Shown in pieces: positions 46,170-58,311 of a stretch of 64,000 nucleotides of DNA. Within the stretch, counting starts at the first letter, position 1. Each line of letters begins with the position of its first letter. This stretch comes from Caprella mutica (taxonomy: Eukaryota > Arthropoda > Malacostraca > Amphipoda > Caprellidae): the NCBI GenBank assembly GCA_947561585.1, contig CANNZV010002346.1:1-64000 (forward strand). Direction: 5' to 3'. The translations under genes were made by a program, and so were the position numbers. Under the pieces are notes generated by a model. The model was not told the DNA's origin. It worked only from the letters and a program-made list of their open reading frames with translations, and searched no databases.

Positions 46170-47283
46170 CAGGGTGTCCCAAAAAAACGAAACCCAACTT
46201 TAAATTAGTATATTAAAACAACAACTAAAGATACAGTTTTCTTTTGAATATCCACATATTTGTTGATCTTTTCTTCATTATCACCTAAATTTTCAAAGAG
46301 ATTTATTGATTTTTATGAATGTTATAATGATTTTATTGATGGGTGGTGTCAGATGGTCAAATGGTCAGAAATTAAGGATATTGAAAATATATCTTTATTA
46401 GGCAGCAACTTTATGAATAAAATATATTTATTTTATGGTTTTAAAAGCATTCAAATAACTGTTCCTTTTAAAAATTATTGACAACATGGTGAAATGTATT
46501 TAAGTGCAAAAAGAAAGACACAATGTTAAATTTTAACAAGGGTCGTGCAGAAAATTAAAGTCAGAGTGATGATTTTAATTTCCACTGTGATAAAATCGGT
46601 CAAATTTAAAATCAGGATTGTTATTCTGGTGAGCATATTGCCGAATGTTCTGATTATTGATTAATTACCTTTTTGTTCATACCGCATCAAAAGTCTGTTT
46701 CAAGAAGTTGATATCTGGATTTTATTTTTAGGGGTCATGTAAGACAGGTCATGTCTTGATTTGATTGATTGAAAATGTTGAGATATTTTGTCCATTTCTC
46801 CTAATAAAAACGTTTCTATTTTCTGAAAGGAGTTGCTGAACAAAATTTATTTTGTCTTCAGATTGTACTGTTCTCTTTCGACCTGAACGACCCTTTTTAA
46901 AATTTAAACTTGTGCCTTTCTTGTTGTACATAAATACATTTCTCCATGTTGTCAATAATTTATATAAGGGATAGTTATTTGAATGATTTTAAAACCTGAA
47001 AATAAATATATTTTATATATAAAGTTGTTGTCTAATAAAGATATATTTTATGTTTGAACTTACTGCAATATCCGTTTTCTGACTATTTGCGCGAAACCTT
47101 TTTCACCACCCATTAATGAAATCGTTATAACATTTTCAAAAATCAATAAATCTTTAAGAAAATTTAAATGAAAATGGAGGAAAGTTCAACAAACAAAATA
47201 TCACTTAAAAGAAAACTGTATCTTCAGTAGATGTTGAAATATACTATTTTAAAATTTGGTACACTTTTTTTGGGGACACCGTG
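46170..47283. mobile_element. Palindromic mariner derivative (1.1 kb)
   Basis: TA-flanked ends CAGGGTGTCCCAAAAAAAC (46170) and the inverted CACGGTGTCCCCAAAAAAA (from 47283). The inverted similarity does not stop at the ends. Both arms, about 400 bp each (46170-46560 and 46880-47283), carry the same sequence, including the start of a transposase. In the right arm (minus, 46749-46955) it reads TTWRNVFMYNKKGTSLNFKK, GRSGRKRTVQSEDKINFVQQ, matching the mariner helix-turn-helix and GRPRTVRT linker. The left arm has the same DNA with a frameshift (ACAACATGGTGAAATGTATT...). So the 5' half of a mariner was duplicated in inverted orientation. No catalytic domain. Confidence 0.88.
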
Positions 47284-47500
47284 TACAGTAACCCAATTCA
47301 AGATAACACTTTATTATTCGTAGATAGCACACTTTTCAATTGAATATCTTGAACCGTAAATGAATCATAGTGTAAACATTTGGCTGAAAAATCCACTTTC
47401 CATCTTCTATTGTTTCATTTATTTATTTTGCAATTTCATTTAATTGTTACGTAATTCCATTTATTTGTTATATAATTTACTGTTTCTCTTTGATGAAATG
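47284..47500. other. AT-rich DNA
   Basis: No features seen. Confidence 0.5.
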
Positions 47501-47707
47501 TCATCTCCTACGTAACACATCACTGCTGTAGAACGTCCTCTTTAACTGCATGTAGCACAGAGTAGATTTAAATGAATCATGTATGATGGTGACTATAGAC
47601 GTTTCTAATGGAATCTTCTTTAAGCAAAACAGGAAATCATTGAACATTTGACTCCGGTCGACATTTAATCCTATTATCGACTTTATTTCGGACAAAAATT
47701 CTCACAC
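47501..47707 (-). CDS. Unrecognised open frame, ~65 codons
   Basis: Minus frame open between stops, reading SEIKSIIGLNVDRSQMFNDF, LFCLKKIPLETSIVTIIHDS and MQLKRTFYSSDVLRRR. The only ATGs are internal. Composition looks coding-like, but no splice sites or family are recognised. Confidence 0.2.
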
Positions 47708-48000
47708 ACACAATTTAACGACAAAATAATGAATGTCGATCAACAATTCCTTGACAAGCACTATATAGTAATTTATTATATTTTTCCCAAAGATAATAAA
47801 GTAAGTGGTATTATGCTCATTTTTACTCTAATTATTCACTTAAATTTAATTTAACTACAATCCTTTGTATTCTCAATTTGAAGAAAAGAGTCATATTATT
47901 AACAGCAGTTCAAAGTATATGAGAGTAAAGACAAGTTGATATTTTTTCAATGTACATATATCAATAACAAAATTCTTTCAGGATGTTTAGATTACTCATT

Positions 48001-48936
48001 TAAGTCAGTGTGTTCTCTAACACCAGACAACAAGTTAATTTGAGTCAGTGTGTTCTCTAACACCAGACAGCAAGTTAATTTGAGTCAGTGTGTTCTATAA
48101 CACCAGACAGCAAGTTAATTTGAGTCAGTGTGTTCTCTAACACCAGACAGCAAGTTAATTTCAGTCAGTGTGTTCTATAACACCAGACAGCAAGTTAATT
48201 TGAGTCAGTGTGTTCTCTAACACCAGACAGCAAGTTAATTTCAGTCAGTGTGTTCTATAACACCAGATAGCAAGTTAATTTGAGTCAGTGTGTTCTCTAA
48301 CACCAGACAGCAAGTTAATTTCAGTCAGTGTGTTCTCTAACACCAGATAGCAAGTTAATTTGAGTCAGTGTGTTCTATAACACCAGACAGCAAGTTAATT
48401 TGAGTCAGTGTGTTCTATAACACCAGATAGCAAGTTAATTTGAGTCAGTGTGTTCTATAACACCAGATAGCAAGTTAATTTGAGTCAGTGTGTTCTATAA
48501 CACCAGACAGCAAGTTAATTTCATTCAGTGTGTTTTATAACACCAGATAGCAAGTTAATTTGAGTCAGTGTGTTCTATAACACCAGACAGTAAGTTAATT
48601 TGAGTCAGTGTGTTCTATAACACCAGATAGCAAGTTAATTTGAGTCAGTGTGTTCTATAACACCAGATAGCAAGTTAATTTGAGTCAGTGTGATCTATAA
48701 CACCAGATAGCAAGTTGATTTCAGTCAGTGTGTTCTCTAACACCAGACAGCAAGTTAATTTCAGTCAGTGTGTTTTATAACACCAGATAGCAAGTTAATA
48801 TCAGTCAGTGTGTTCTCTAACACCAGATAGCAAGTTAATTTGAGTCAGTGTGTTCTATAACACCAGACAGCAAGTTGATTTCAGTCAGTGTGTTCTCTAA
48901 CACCAGACAGCAAGTTAATTTCAGTCAGTGTGTTCT
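48001..48936. repeat. 40-bp satellite
   Basis: About 23 tandem copies of AGTCAGTGTGTTCTATAACA followed by CCAGATAGCAAGTTAATTTG, in almost perfect register with very few indels. Variants are CTCTAA/CTATAA, GACAG/GATAG and TTTGAG/TTTCAG. GTGTTCTATAACAC is a near-perfect palindrome. The array breaks off mid-unit into the relic at 48940-49160. Confidence 0.97.
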
Positions 48937-48939
48937 GTG

Positions 48940-49156
48940 TTCTTCGGCAACAGTCTCAGCAAGTTGGTTCTAGTCTGGCCGCCTGAAGGTATCGAACATC
49001 AGCCAATATAAATGGGTCTAAATGCCCAGCCAATCTGCTACGTATTCCAGCCTCTAAATTGGCTTGGCTAACTTAGATAGTTCTGGTAATTCGTACAGTG
49101 CTTCAATGATTCCGTCCATCTTACCAGCAGTGATATACTCTGGCAAATTGTGATGT
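48940..49156 (-). pseudogene. Decayed coding sequence next to satellite
   Basis: The minus strand reads HNLPEYITAGKMDGIIEALY, ELPELSKLAKPI then TAG (49054). It carries on in the same frame as RLEYVADWLGI, stop, and later AETVAEEHRTH. Another frame over the same DNA reads SRLAGHLDPFILADVRYLQA. The pattern of protein-like pieces split by stops suggests a broken gene or transposon protein. I do not recognise the family. The G+C content is well above the flanks. Confidence 0.35.
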
Positions 49157-49159
49157 TAT

Positions 49160-50215
49160 AGTTGACTGTAGTGCTAAATATACATTTGTAGATATATTCC
49201 ACGAAGTTATTGGTTTTAGCTATACACTCACTCTATACATGTATTGTAGCTACATGTTGCCTATATATTCATTACTATTAATTGAACCTAATAATAATTA
49301 TCTGTTTGTACAAAATATGTATATTTGGTTTGAGAAAATCGTTTTTCTTCTTTATCACAGCTTTAAAAAAGATAATAATACTATTTTTTTAGAAGATGTG
49401 AGGTATCTTACCATTTTTACTATCCGAGCTGTTGCAAGGACACGTTTCGTCTTGTCTAGAAAAAACAAACTGAACTATATGCAATACTTAATTAACAAAT
49501 TGATCAAATGAACCGATTTCATACATTTCAACTAATTCTTTGTTTGTTTATATCCTTGACGGTATTTGTTTAAATTATTCCTTTTAATATATATTCGTAC
49601 ACTGAAGCTCAGTTTATTGTTCATGCAGTTGGAATGCGCCAACTGCCGAAAATTAGTTCACATTGCAGTAAATGACTTTGCTATTCGAATATCAAATGAT
49701 CGCTCCAAATAATATTGTTCGAAATCTTCAGCCGTTCCAGAATCTTCGTAATGTTCGGCAACTTAAATATCCATAATAAAAATGACACCTATTCTGTAAT
49801 GGGAGGAGCTAGGATTCCATTAGTTGTAATTAGGAACTCGAAGAATTTGCTAGAAATGAGATATAATCCGTCTAAGGAAAATTAAAGATAATTGAAAGAG
49901 GAGAATATTAAGACTTTTAAATATAATGGCTTTGGTTATGTTTCAATGTTATCCCTAATGGAACTTTTATCAATCATCCAACTGTGAAAATCATGCATGA
50001 TTTAGAATTGTTTCCAGTCCGATTGGTTGGTTGAATAAATAATACCTGATATTTTCCGTCACTGCAATAATAATCATTTTATTCAGAAGTGGTGTAAAAT
50101 AATGTATACATGGTTGAGCGAATGATTTATATTTTTCGTCCAGAGAGAAGAGATTTTGGTGATTCTATTGAAACGATTCGTAATTTTTCGCATTGACATA
50201 TAAAACTCTAGTAGC
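49160..50215. other. AT-rich DNA, nothing recognised
   Basis: A hydrophobic frame at 49239-49511 is typical of chance in AT-rich DNA. Confidence 0.5.
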
Positions 50216-50234
50216 AGAATAAACAATCAAACTT

Positions 50235-50420
50235 TGATGATAATAAAAAAACGGGATACAAAATAGTACGGGATACAAATAATTCGTGATTGCAAAAAAG
50301 TCGAGATTAAAAAATCTGGGATTACAATAAATCGGGGAATACAAAAATAATCAAAGATTACACAAAACTTCAAAATTACAACAACAAAAAATCAAGGATA
50401 AAAAAATCCGGGTAATTTAA
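50235..50420. repeat. Degenerate ~22-bp minisatellite
   Basis: Eight or so diverged copies around CGGGATACAAAAAATC with AATTCG/AAGTCG/AAATCG variants. Confidence 0.65.
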
Positions 50421-50470
50421 AAAATGGACTTCATATTATTTAACGGGCAATAGTACACTACAGTCTAGAC

Positions 50471-50752
50471 CAGTGGTTCTTAACCTGGGTTCGATCGAAC
50501 CCCAGGGGCTCGGTGAGTCAGTTTCAGGGGTTCGTCGGTTTGGCTTATTAAGTTGTTTGGTTATATGCAAATATCATGTTTAGTTCATTTTGGACATTGA
50601 GCATTGTGATTTAGTATGCTAATGATGCATTGTACAGTTTGTGCACTAATACAATTTATGCTACAGTTATGTACATAAGTTTTTTTTATTTTGAAGGGGG
50701 AAAACACATTTATTGTGGGGTTAGGTACCTCCAAAAAGGTTAAGAACCACTG
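50471..50752. mobile_element. 282-bp hAT-like MITE with 8-bp target duplication
   Basis: The ends CAGTGGTTCTTAACC and GGTTAAGAACCACTG are perfect 15-bp inverted repeats of the hAT type. They are flanked by GTCTAGAC (50463-50470) and GTATAGAC (50753-50760), an 8-bp duplication with one mismatch. GGTTCGATCGAACCCCAG near the left end is a further palindrome. No transposase. Confidence 0.92.
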
Positions 50753-51039
50753 GTATAGACTAAAGAAACCTTCATTACAGAAATCTGAATTAGAGAAAAA
50801 TAACAAATTTGGATAATAATTTAACTATAATAATAACAAATATATAACTAATAATAGTATTAATATTATTAACAAATATTAACTAATAATAATCAATGGA
50901 AAATAAAAAGAAATTGTGATATGTTGTAATAACTAAAAGTAACGAATATTGCTAATAATAATTTAATGAACTTTCTATATTAACATTCATGTAATAAACT
51001 TATATATTAACTAATATTATTTAATATCAACGAATTTTT

Positions 51040-51369
51040 GTTAATAGTTAAACTAATTTACACATTTCATTTTTATTATGATAAAATATATAGAATTTAA
51101 ATGAGTTTAATTTTAATTTTAGACAGTTTTAGAATGTTATTAATTAATAAAGTTGAAATAGTTAAATTATTTATTATTTATTGATATCAATTAATGTTAA
51201 TTGATATTAATTAATACCAATTAAAATTAATTGATATCAACTAAATAGAACTAATAATGAATAATATTGACTATTTCAACTATATCAACTAATAACATTC
51301 TAAAAACGTCTACAAATAAAATTAAACTCACTTAAAATCGATATATTTTAATGTAATAAAACTGTTAAC
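51040..51369. repeat. ~330-bp imperfect palindrome
   Basis: The left arm (GTTAATAGTTAAAC..., GAGTTTAATTTTAATTTTAG, GAATGTTATTAATTAATA, GTTGAAATAGTTAAATTATT) matches the inverted right arm (to GTTAAC at 51369). The centre is about 51205, where ATTGATATCAATTAA words repeat. The arms are about 150 bp with perhaps 15% mismatch and one ~25-bp gap. It may be a hairpin MITE; no target duplication found. Confidence 0.82.
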
Positions 51370-51583
51370 AGATGAAAAGATGGAAACAAGAAATGGAAAT
51401 TAAGAGACAGTTATTTAAAATGTTGCCTAATGCTGCTTAATCCAATGTTCTTATTTTTCCTCAGTCCATTCAATATCAATAGAAACAAATATGTATGTTA
51501 TCAACACATTTTAATTATATCATTACAGAAAACGAATATTTTAATTGAGTTTATTTTAAATTGTACGAGTCAAGAAGTATATA

Positions 51584-52050
51584 CAGTATGGGTACAAAAT
51601 TAAAATCGCCATAACTTTAACAAGAAAAATCCTATCTTCGTTTGGTTTTCTTTGGCTAATGCAAAATTTTATCATCTATAATCATAATTTCCGTTTGTTT
51701 CCCTATTCCAAATAATATTTCTACAGGGTGAACATAAGTAGAGGGTGATGAAAAGGCTCTTGCGCAAGATATGTATGAAATTGTTAAAGAATATCAAAAA
51801 AAGTCTGTTTACCAAGAATTTATTCAGTTACAATAAAGAAACAACTACATATTATGAAGATCTAATTCGAAACATTGTCTACCAAAAATAGCCATTATCC
51901 CTCATTTTCTCAACATATATTTGCGCTTGTTTTCTGACTGCTTTCAGCCCTTTCATTGATCTCTTGATCATCTCAGAGTTAACTTTCAAGAAATTCACGC
52001 CATGCGTTATTTATTCTTTTAATTGATTCAGATTAACAGGTGGGAAAGAA
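51584..52050 (-). pseudogene. Mariner-like relic: 3' part and one end
   Basis: After TA at 51582 comes CAGTATGGGTACAAAATTAA, a mariner-type terminus. Further in, the minus strand encodes the C-terminal part of a transposase: NLNQLKE*ITHGVNFLKVNS, EMIKRSMKGLKAVRKQAQIY and EKMRDNGYFW. This corresponds to the usual LKxxI...W...R...C/V..xGGxF(E/I) tail. The rest of the gene and the other end are missing. Confidence 0.72.
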
Positions 52051-52925
52051 TTTTCATCAATTTACAAATAATGAAATAATAATGTTTATTCTCTCAATTC
52101 TATGTATTACTTATATTAACTAATTATAACTAAAGTTAACTAATATATAAAGTTATATGTATGAATAAATAAATACAGAGATCACAATAATAATTATAAG
52201 ATTCAATTATTTGCGCATCGATTATTTAATACTTTTTTGATATATCTAATGAATATTTTAATAGAATTGTTTTTGTATGATTTATATTACAAATGTTAAA
52301 TCAAAGAATGATTTGAAAAAAGCATCATTCCATTGAATTTGTTTTGGAAGAAATTCATTCGATATCATCAACATTAACGTTGAAGAACATCCTTAATTAT
52401 TTACTAAAATACTGTTTGTTTAACTCAATAGCAATAGATTCGTGATCGAAGAAACGTAAAGTTAATATGCATTGATTTAGGAATTCACATTATGGAATTA
52501 GAAATTAATTTATGATATATGACAATGAAACGGTTTTGAATATTTTAATTTTGTAATTAAAATTCTGGATGAATTCACAAACTGAAATGTTAATTATTAT
52601 ATTAAATTGAAAGTAATAATTTTGCACTAAGAGTGGAAGTGAACCATTCTAGACTGTGATTCAATAAAATCCTAAATAAACTCTTCAATTTACAGCTCTG
52701 TGATGTAATAGAAATCAAGCAAGAACTTCTTTAAATTGATTAGTCTTGAAGAAAATATCCAATAATTATTGATAAAATATGTAAGGTTCTTCGCACTCAT
52801 CCTAACTGAACTGAAATAAGTGATAGGAATAGGCAGAATGAATGGCAGAAATGAAGGGGACTCAGTTTTTCTTTCTGTATTTTAATTTATGTCTCTAATC
52901 AGTATATATGAAAACAGAAAAATGC
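52051..52925. other. AT-rich DNA, nothing recognised
   Basis: No features seen. Confidence 0.5.
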
Positions 52926-52928
52926 ATG

Positions 52929-53221
52929 GGTCAATATGACTCGAATCTGAGTTTCAAAATAGGTCATATTGTGACCCGATGGCGGGTCAATGTTATATTT
53001 CACTCAATAAATATAGAATTAATTTTACAGTTTGTCAACCAACTCCTTATGACATATTTATTATATTAATAAGACTTTTTTGCCATATAGTAGTATTTTA
53101 TGGTAAAAACAAAAATAAAAAAACAACGTCAGTTATTCAACTTTCTCCGAGGGTTCAAAACTTAATATTCAATAGGTCATGTGAAAGAAGGTCATTTTGT
53201 CCAAAACTGAGATTACACTGA
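52929..53221 (+). CDS. Unrecognised 80-aa ORF after a small hairpin
   Basis: A hairpin GGGTCAATATGAC / GTCATATTGTGACCC (52929-52977) comes right before ATGGCGGGTCAATG. The ATG (52979) opens 80 codons to TGA at 53219, starting MAGQCYISLNKYRINFTVCQ. A hydrophobic segment FIILIRLFCHIVVFYG lies at residues ~27-42, followed by a basic tail (GKNKNKKTTSVIQLSPRVQN). It could be a small membrane protein or chance. No family recognised. Confidence 0.25.
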
Positions 53222-54480
53222 CCTCGTTCGAGTAAAATTGACCGGCTAATATAGACACTATTTTTAGATTTGTATTTATAAATTGTAAATATGTCCGCAT
53301 ATCTTATTCTTTTTAAGTCTTACAAAAGTGTATCCAACATTAACATTTTGATAAAAATTTGAAGTCATGTATTTCAATTTGAATTTATGAACTTCGTATC
53401 GATTAAATAAATCAAAAATATTATTTCATTCAAGTGTACATAGCTTTATAATAATTTTAAAAATTCATTCTTAATAATTTTAAATTTGCAAGCTGGAAAA
53501 ATTCAATTATCTAAAACATATTTAGGATCATACCCAGAGAACAAATTAAGGTAGAAATAAAGAAGATTCATTTCGATCCTATATCTTAAATAACCCCCAC
53601 CATATTAATTAGCTTCCTGATCCTAAAAACGTTATATCAAAGTAGTAAATGGACAGTTTATCCAATAATCCAGTTGTTCGGAAAATAATGTGCTAGGTTC
53701 CAATCTCCATTAAGCAAACACCTGGAAAGCTCTCAGCATTCATTTCACATCCAAATATTGAGAAAGCCATCTTTACAGCTGCTCTAGATTGAAAGCGTTT
53801 GAGGTTCAATATCTGCCATAATATTTAGCAAACTCCTTCAGGTTTCTGGGATGTTTGAGCAGCATAAGAGCACTATATTAAACTTCTATTAGGAAATTGA
53901 CAAAAATACCAGATTGATCTGGTGTTAATGGATACTCAGAAAGAGAACTTCAAGTCACTGTTGACTTTGTATAGTGGATTCAATTATTTAATGTTAGGGG
54001 TCAAAATCGTTTGAAGTTAAATGTTCATCTGTAGAAGAAGAATAGTACTAGAGAAAACTACGATAAATGCCTAATTTCATGTAAAATTTATATTTACTTG
54101 TATTTGTTTTATTCATGAATATATAAAATGTATAAGTATCTAACCCAGAGAAAAAATTATGATAAAATATTAAGATTAATAAGGTTCACATTCAAAATTT
54201 TCGGAAAGGTCACCAATACCAAAACTTGGGGACTGCCAACTATTTATAAAATAGAACATTTATCCAATTTTATAGGTAAACATATTAGGATATAGATTAC
54301 TTATAAATGCTTCTCAAAATATACCATATATACGTATATAATAATTACAATTTCTAATTTTTAATTCATACGAATTCAAATTCAAATGTATTTTTACGTT
54401 TGGTTAATTGAACATATACATATATATTTAATTTGCCTAATTCTAACAAATGACCGCAATGCTGTTAAATCTTTAACTTA
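53222..54480. other. AT-rich DNA
   Basis: 53690-53900 is less AT-rich but has only short frames. Confidence 0.45.
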
Positions 54481-54519
54481 TTTCTCCACTACTGGCTGCT
54501 ACAATGAGAATGAATTACT

Positions 54520-54850
54520 TCAATGGAGTACAAAGTTAGCGTAACGAAGAGAAAAAGTTAGGTGCATTACAAGTAAACACATGGCCGTCTGATCTCGTAC
54601 GAGCCTCACCAAGTTCCTGCTCATGTTTACGAGAAATCTCCATGCGTGACCCATAAGAAATTAGCAAATGAAAATAAATATTCGCATTCAATTAAATTCG
54701 CCAACGTAAAGAATCGCAGGTTGTAAAAAGTCGTTGCTATAAATCTGAAGGATCTCGCATGTAATTGGAGAGGTTAATGTTTCCTGTAGATTTCACAACC
54801 TGGAGATGATTAATGAACGGAAGGGGTTGTCAGACTACTAATGGAATTAT
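54520..54850. other. Base-balanced island of unknown role
   Basis: A 330-bp block with more G+C than its flanks. The minus strand has a 44-codon ATG frame (54520-54654, starts MGHAWRFLVNMSRNLVRLVR). The plus strand reads QVNTWPSDLVRASPSSCSCL without an ATG. Equally it may be a non-coding conserved element (AGCAAATGAAAATAAATATT, CGCATTCAATTAAATTCGCC). Confidence 0.25.
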
Positions 54851-55268
54851 AAATGATTTGCTCATTTAGGAAGGATAATTCGTGTACTTAAGCAGTATAA
54901 GAGATCTTATGAATGACAAACAATCTCCAAGTTGATTAATCATGTACAATTTGTTTGAGCCTAATGGATGAGCCTTCTTCTTGCCCAAAATAAGATTTTG
55001 CTTCAGTAGGCTCTGGTTAGTTACCATTTGCCTGTAAATGTACTTCTTCGATTTTTAATATTTAGTTATTCATTGTTTTTTCAAATCTTCATATAATATA
55101 TAGTATAAGAATTACATATTAGAATGAAATGTTTCCAAAACACTATAGTATCATTTATTCAATATTTTTTTATCATAGAACAGTTTTTCGTAAGGTGACC
55201 ATCCTCATATACAAATGGTTTCGACTGGACACTAGTCCAAAATAAGTTGGTATATAATTAGTATCTTA
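54851..55268. other. AT-rich DNA, nothing recognised
   Basis: No features; one undetermined base N at 55270 at the array edge. Confidence 0.5.
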
Positions 55269-55269
55269 G

Positions 55270-58246
55270 NATCACAGTGACTCTTATCTCTGATAGTACA
55301 TCATCACAGTGACACTTTTCTATGATAGTACATCATCACAGTGACACTTTTCTATGATAGTACATCATTACAGTGACTCTTATCTCTGATAGTACATCAT
55401 CACAGTGACTCTTTTCTCTGATAGTACATCATCACTGTGACTCTTTTCTCTGATAGTACATCATCACAGTGACTCTTTCTCTGATAGTACATCATCACAT
55501 TGAACTTTTTCTCTGAGAGTACATCATCACAGTGAATTTTTTCTCTGATAGTACATCATCACAGTGACTCTTTTCTCTGATAGTACATCATCACAGTGAC
55601 TCTTTTCTCTGATAGTACATCATCACAGTGACTCTTATCCCTGATAGACATCATCAACAGTGACTCTTTTCTCTGATAGTACATCATCACAGTGACTCTT
55701 ATCTCTGATAGTACATCATCACAGTGACTCTTTTCTCTGATAGTACATCATCACAGTGATTCTTTTCTCTGATAGTACAACATCACAGTGACTCTTATCT
55801 CTGATAGTACATCATCACAGTGACTCTTTTCTCTGATAGTACATCATCACCGTGACTCTTTTCTCTGATAGTACATCATCGCAGTGACTCTTTTCTCTGA
55901 TGTACATCATCACAGTGACTCTTTTCTCTGATAAGTACATCATCCAGTGACTCTTTTCTCTGATAGTACATCATCGCAGTGACTCTTTTCTCTGATGTAC
56001 ATCATCACAGTGACTCTTTTCTCTGATAGTACATCATCACCGTGACTTTTTTCTCAGATAGTACATCATCGCAGTGACTCTTTTCTCTGATAATACATCA
56101 TCGCAGTGACTCTTTTCTCTGATAGTACATCATCACAGTGACTCTCATCTCCGATAGTACATCATCACAGTGACTCTTTTCTCTGATAGTACATCATCAC
56201 CGTGACTTTTTTCTCTGATAGTACATCATCACAGTGACTCTTTTCTCTGATAGTACATCATCACAGTGACACTTTTCTATGATAGTACATCATCACAGTG
56301 ACTCTTTTCTCTGTTAGTGCATCATTACAGTGACTCTTATCTCTGATAGTACATCATCACAGTGACTCTTTTCTCTGATAGTACATCATCACAGTGAATC
56401 TTTTCTCTGATAGTACACCATCACAGTGACTCTTTTCTCTGATAGTACATCATCACAGTGACTCTTTTCTCTGATAGTACATCATCACAGTGACTCTTTT
56501 CTCTGATAGTACATCATCACAGTGACTCTTTTCTCTGTTAGTACATCATTACAGTGACTCTTATCTCTGATAGTACATCATCACAGTGACTCTTTTCTCT
56601 GATAGTACATCATCACAGTGATTCTTTTCTCTGATAGTACAACATCACAGTGACTCTTATCTCTGATAGTACATCATCACAGTGACTCTTTTCTCTGATA
56701 GTACATCATCACCGTGACTCTTTTCTCTGATAGTACATCATCGCAGTGACTCTTTTCTCTGATGTACATCATCACAGTGACTCTTTTCTCTGATAGTACA
56801 TCATCCCAGTGACTCTTTTCTCTGATAGTACATCATCGCAGTGACTCTTTCTCTGATGTACATCATCACAGTGACTCTTTTCTCTGATAGTACATCATCA
56901 CCGTGACTTTTTTTCTCTGATAGTACATCATCGCAGTGACTCTTTTCTCTGATAATACATCATCGCAGTGACTCTTTTCTCTGATAGTACATCATCACAG
57001 TGACTCTTTTCTCTGATAGTACATCATCACAGTGACTCTTTTCTCTGATAGTACATCATCACACTGACTCTTTTCTCTGTTAGTACATCATTACAATGAC
57101 TCTTATCTCTGATAGTACATCATCACAGTGACTCTTTTCTCTGATAGTACATCATCACATTGACTCTTTTCTCTGAGAGTACATCATCACAGTGACTCTT
57201 TTCTCTGATAGTACATCATCCCAGTGACTCTTTTCTCTGATAGTACATCATCACAGTGACTCTTTTCTCTGATAGTACATCATCACAGTGACTCTTTTCT
57301 CTGATAGTACATCATCACAGTGACTCTTTTCTCTGATAGTACATCATCACAGTGACTCTTTTCTCTGATAGTACATAATCCCAGTGACTCTTTTCTCTGA
57401 TAGTACATCATCACATTGACTCTTTTCTCTGAGAGTACATCATCACAGTGACTCTTTTCTCTGATAGTACATCATCCCAGTGACTCTTTTCTCTGATAGT
57501 ACATCATCACGGTGACTCTTTTCTCTGATAGTACATCATCACAGTGACTCTTTTCTCTGATAGTACATCATCACATTGACTCTTTTCTCTGAGAGTACAT
57601 CATCACAGTGACTCTTTTCTCTGATAGTACATCATCACAGTGACTCTTTTCTCTGATAGTACATCATCACAGTGACTCTTTTCTCTGATAGTACATCATC
57701 ACAGTGACTCTTTTCTCTGATAGTACATCATCACAGTGACTCTTTTCTCTGTTAGTACATCATTACAGTGACTCTTATCTCTGATAGTACATCATCACAG
57801 TGACTCTTTTCTCTGATTGTACATCATCACATTGACTCTTTTCTCTGATAGAACATCATCACAGTGACTCTTATCCCTGATAGTACATCATCACAGTGAC
57901 TCTTTTCTCTGATAGTACATCATCACAGTGACTCTTTTCTCTGATAGTACATCATCACATTGACTCTTTTCTCTGAGAGTACATCATCACAGTGACTCTT
58001 TTCTCTGATAGTACATCATCACAATGACTCTTTTCTCTGATAGTACATCATCACAGTGACTCTTTTCTCTGATAGTACATCATCACAGTGACTCTTTTCT
58101 CTGTTAGTACATCATTACAGTGACTCTTATCTCTGATAGTACATCATCACAGTGACTCTTTTCTCTGATTGTACATCATCACATTGACTCTTTTCTCTGA
58201 TAGAACATCATCACAGTGACTCTTATCCCTGATAGTACATCATGCT
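55270..58246. repeat. 32-bp satellite, ~3 kb, ~93 copies
   Basis: Unit CATCATCACAGTGACTCTTT followed by TCTCTGATAGTA. TCACAGTGA is a near-perfect palindrome. Variants (TTATCTCTG, CACCGTGAC, CATCGCAGTG, GATGTACATC with a deletion, TGTTAGTACATCATTACAG) recur in blocks. A block around 55740-56130 recurs 862 bp later at 56600-57000. Another around 57750 recurs 352 bp later (11 units) at 58103. An N sits at the first unit. There are no non-repeat spacers. Confidence 0.98.
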
Positions 58247-58311
58247 TTACTGCAATTTTAAGTTCCTTTCTGCTGTTTTTCTCCGTATTTCAGTGTTTGC
58301 ACTTCAATTAT

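Noticed and set aside
48001..48936. CRISPR-like array
   Set aside because: All units are contiguous and similar; there are no unique spacers. The same holds for the other satellites, and the DNA is eukaryotic.
49239..49511. 90-codon plus ORF
   Set aside because: AT-driven hydrophobic composition, no supporting signals.
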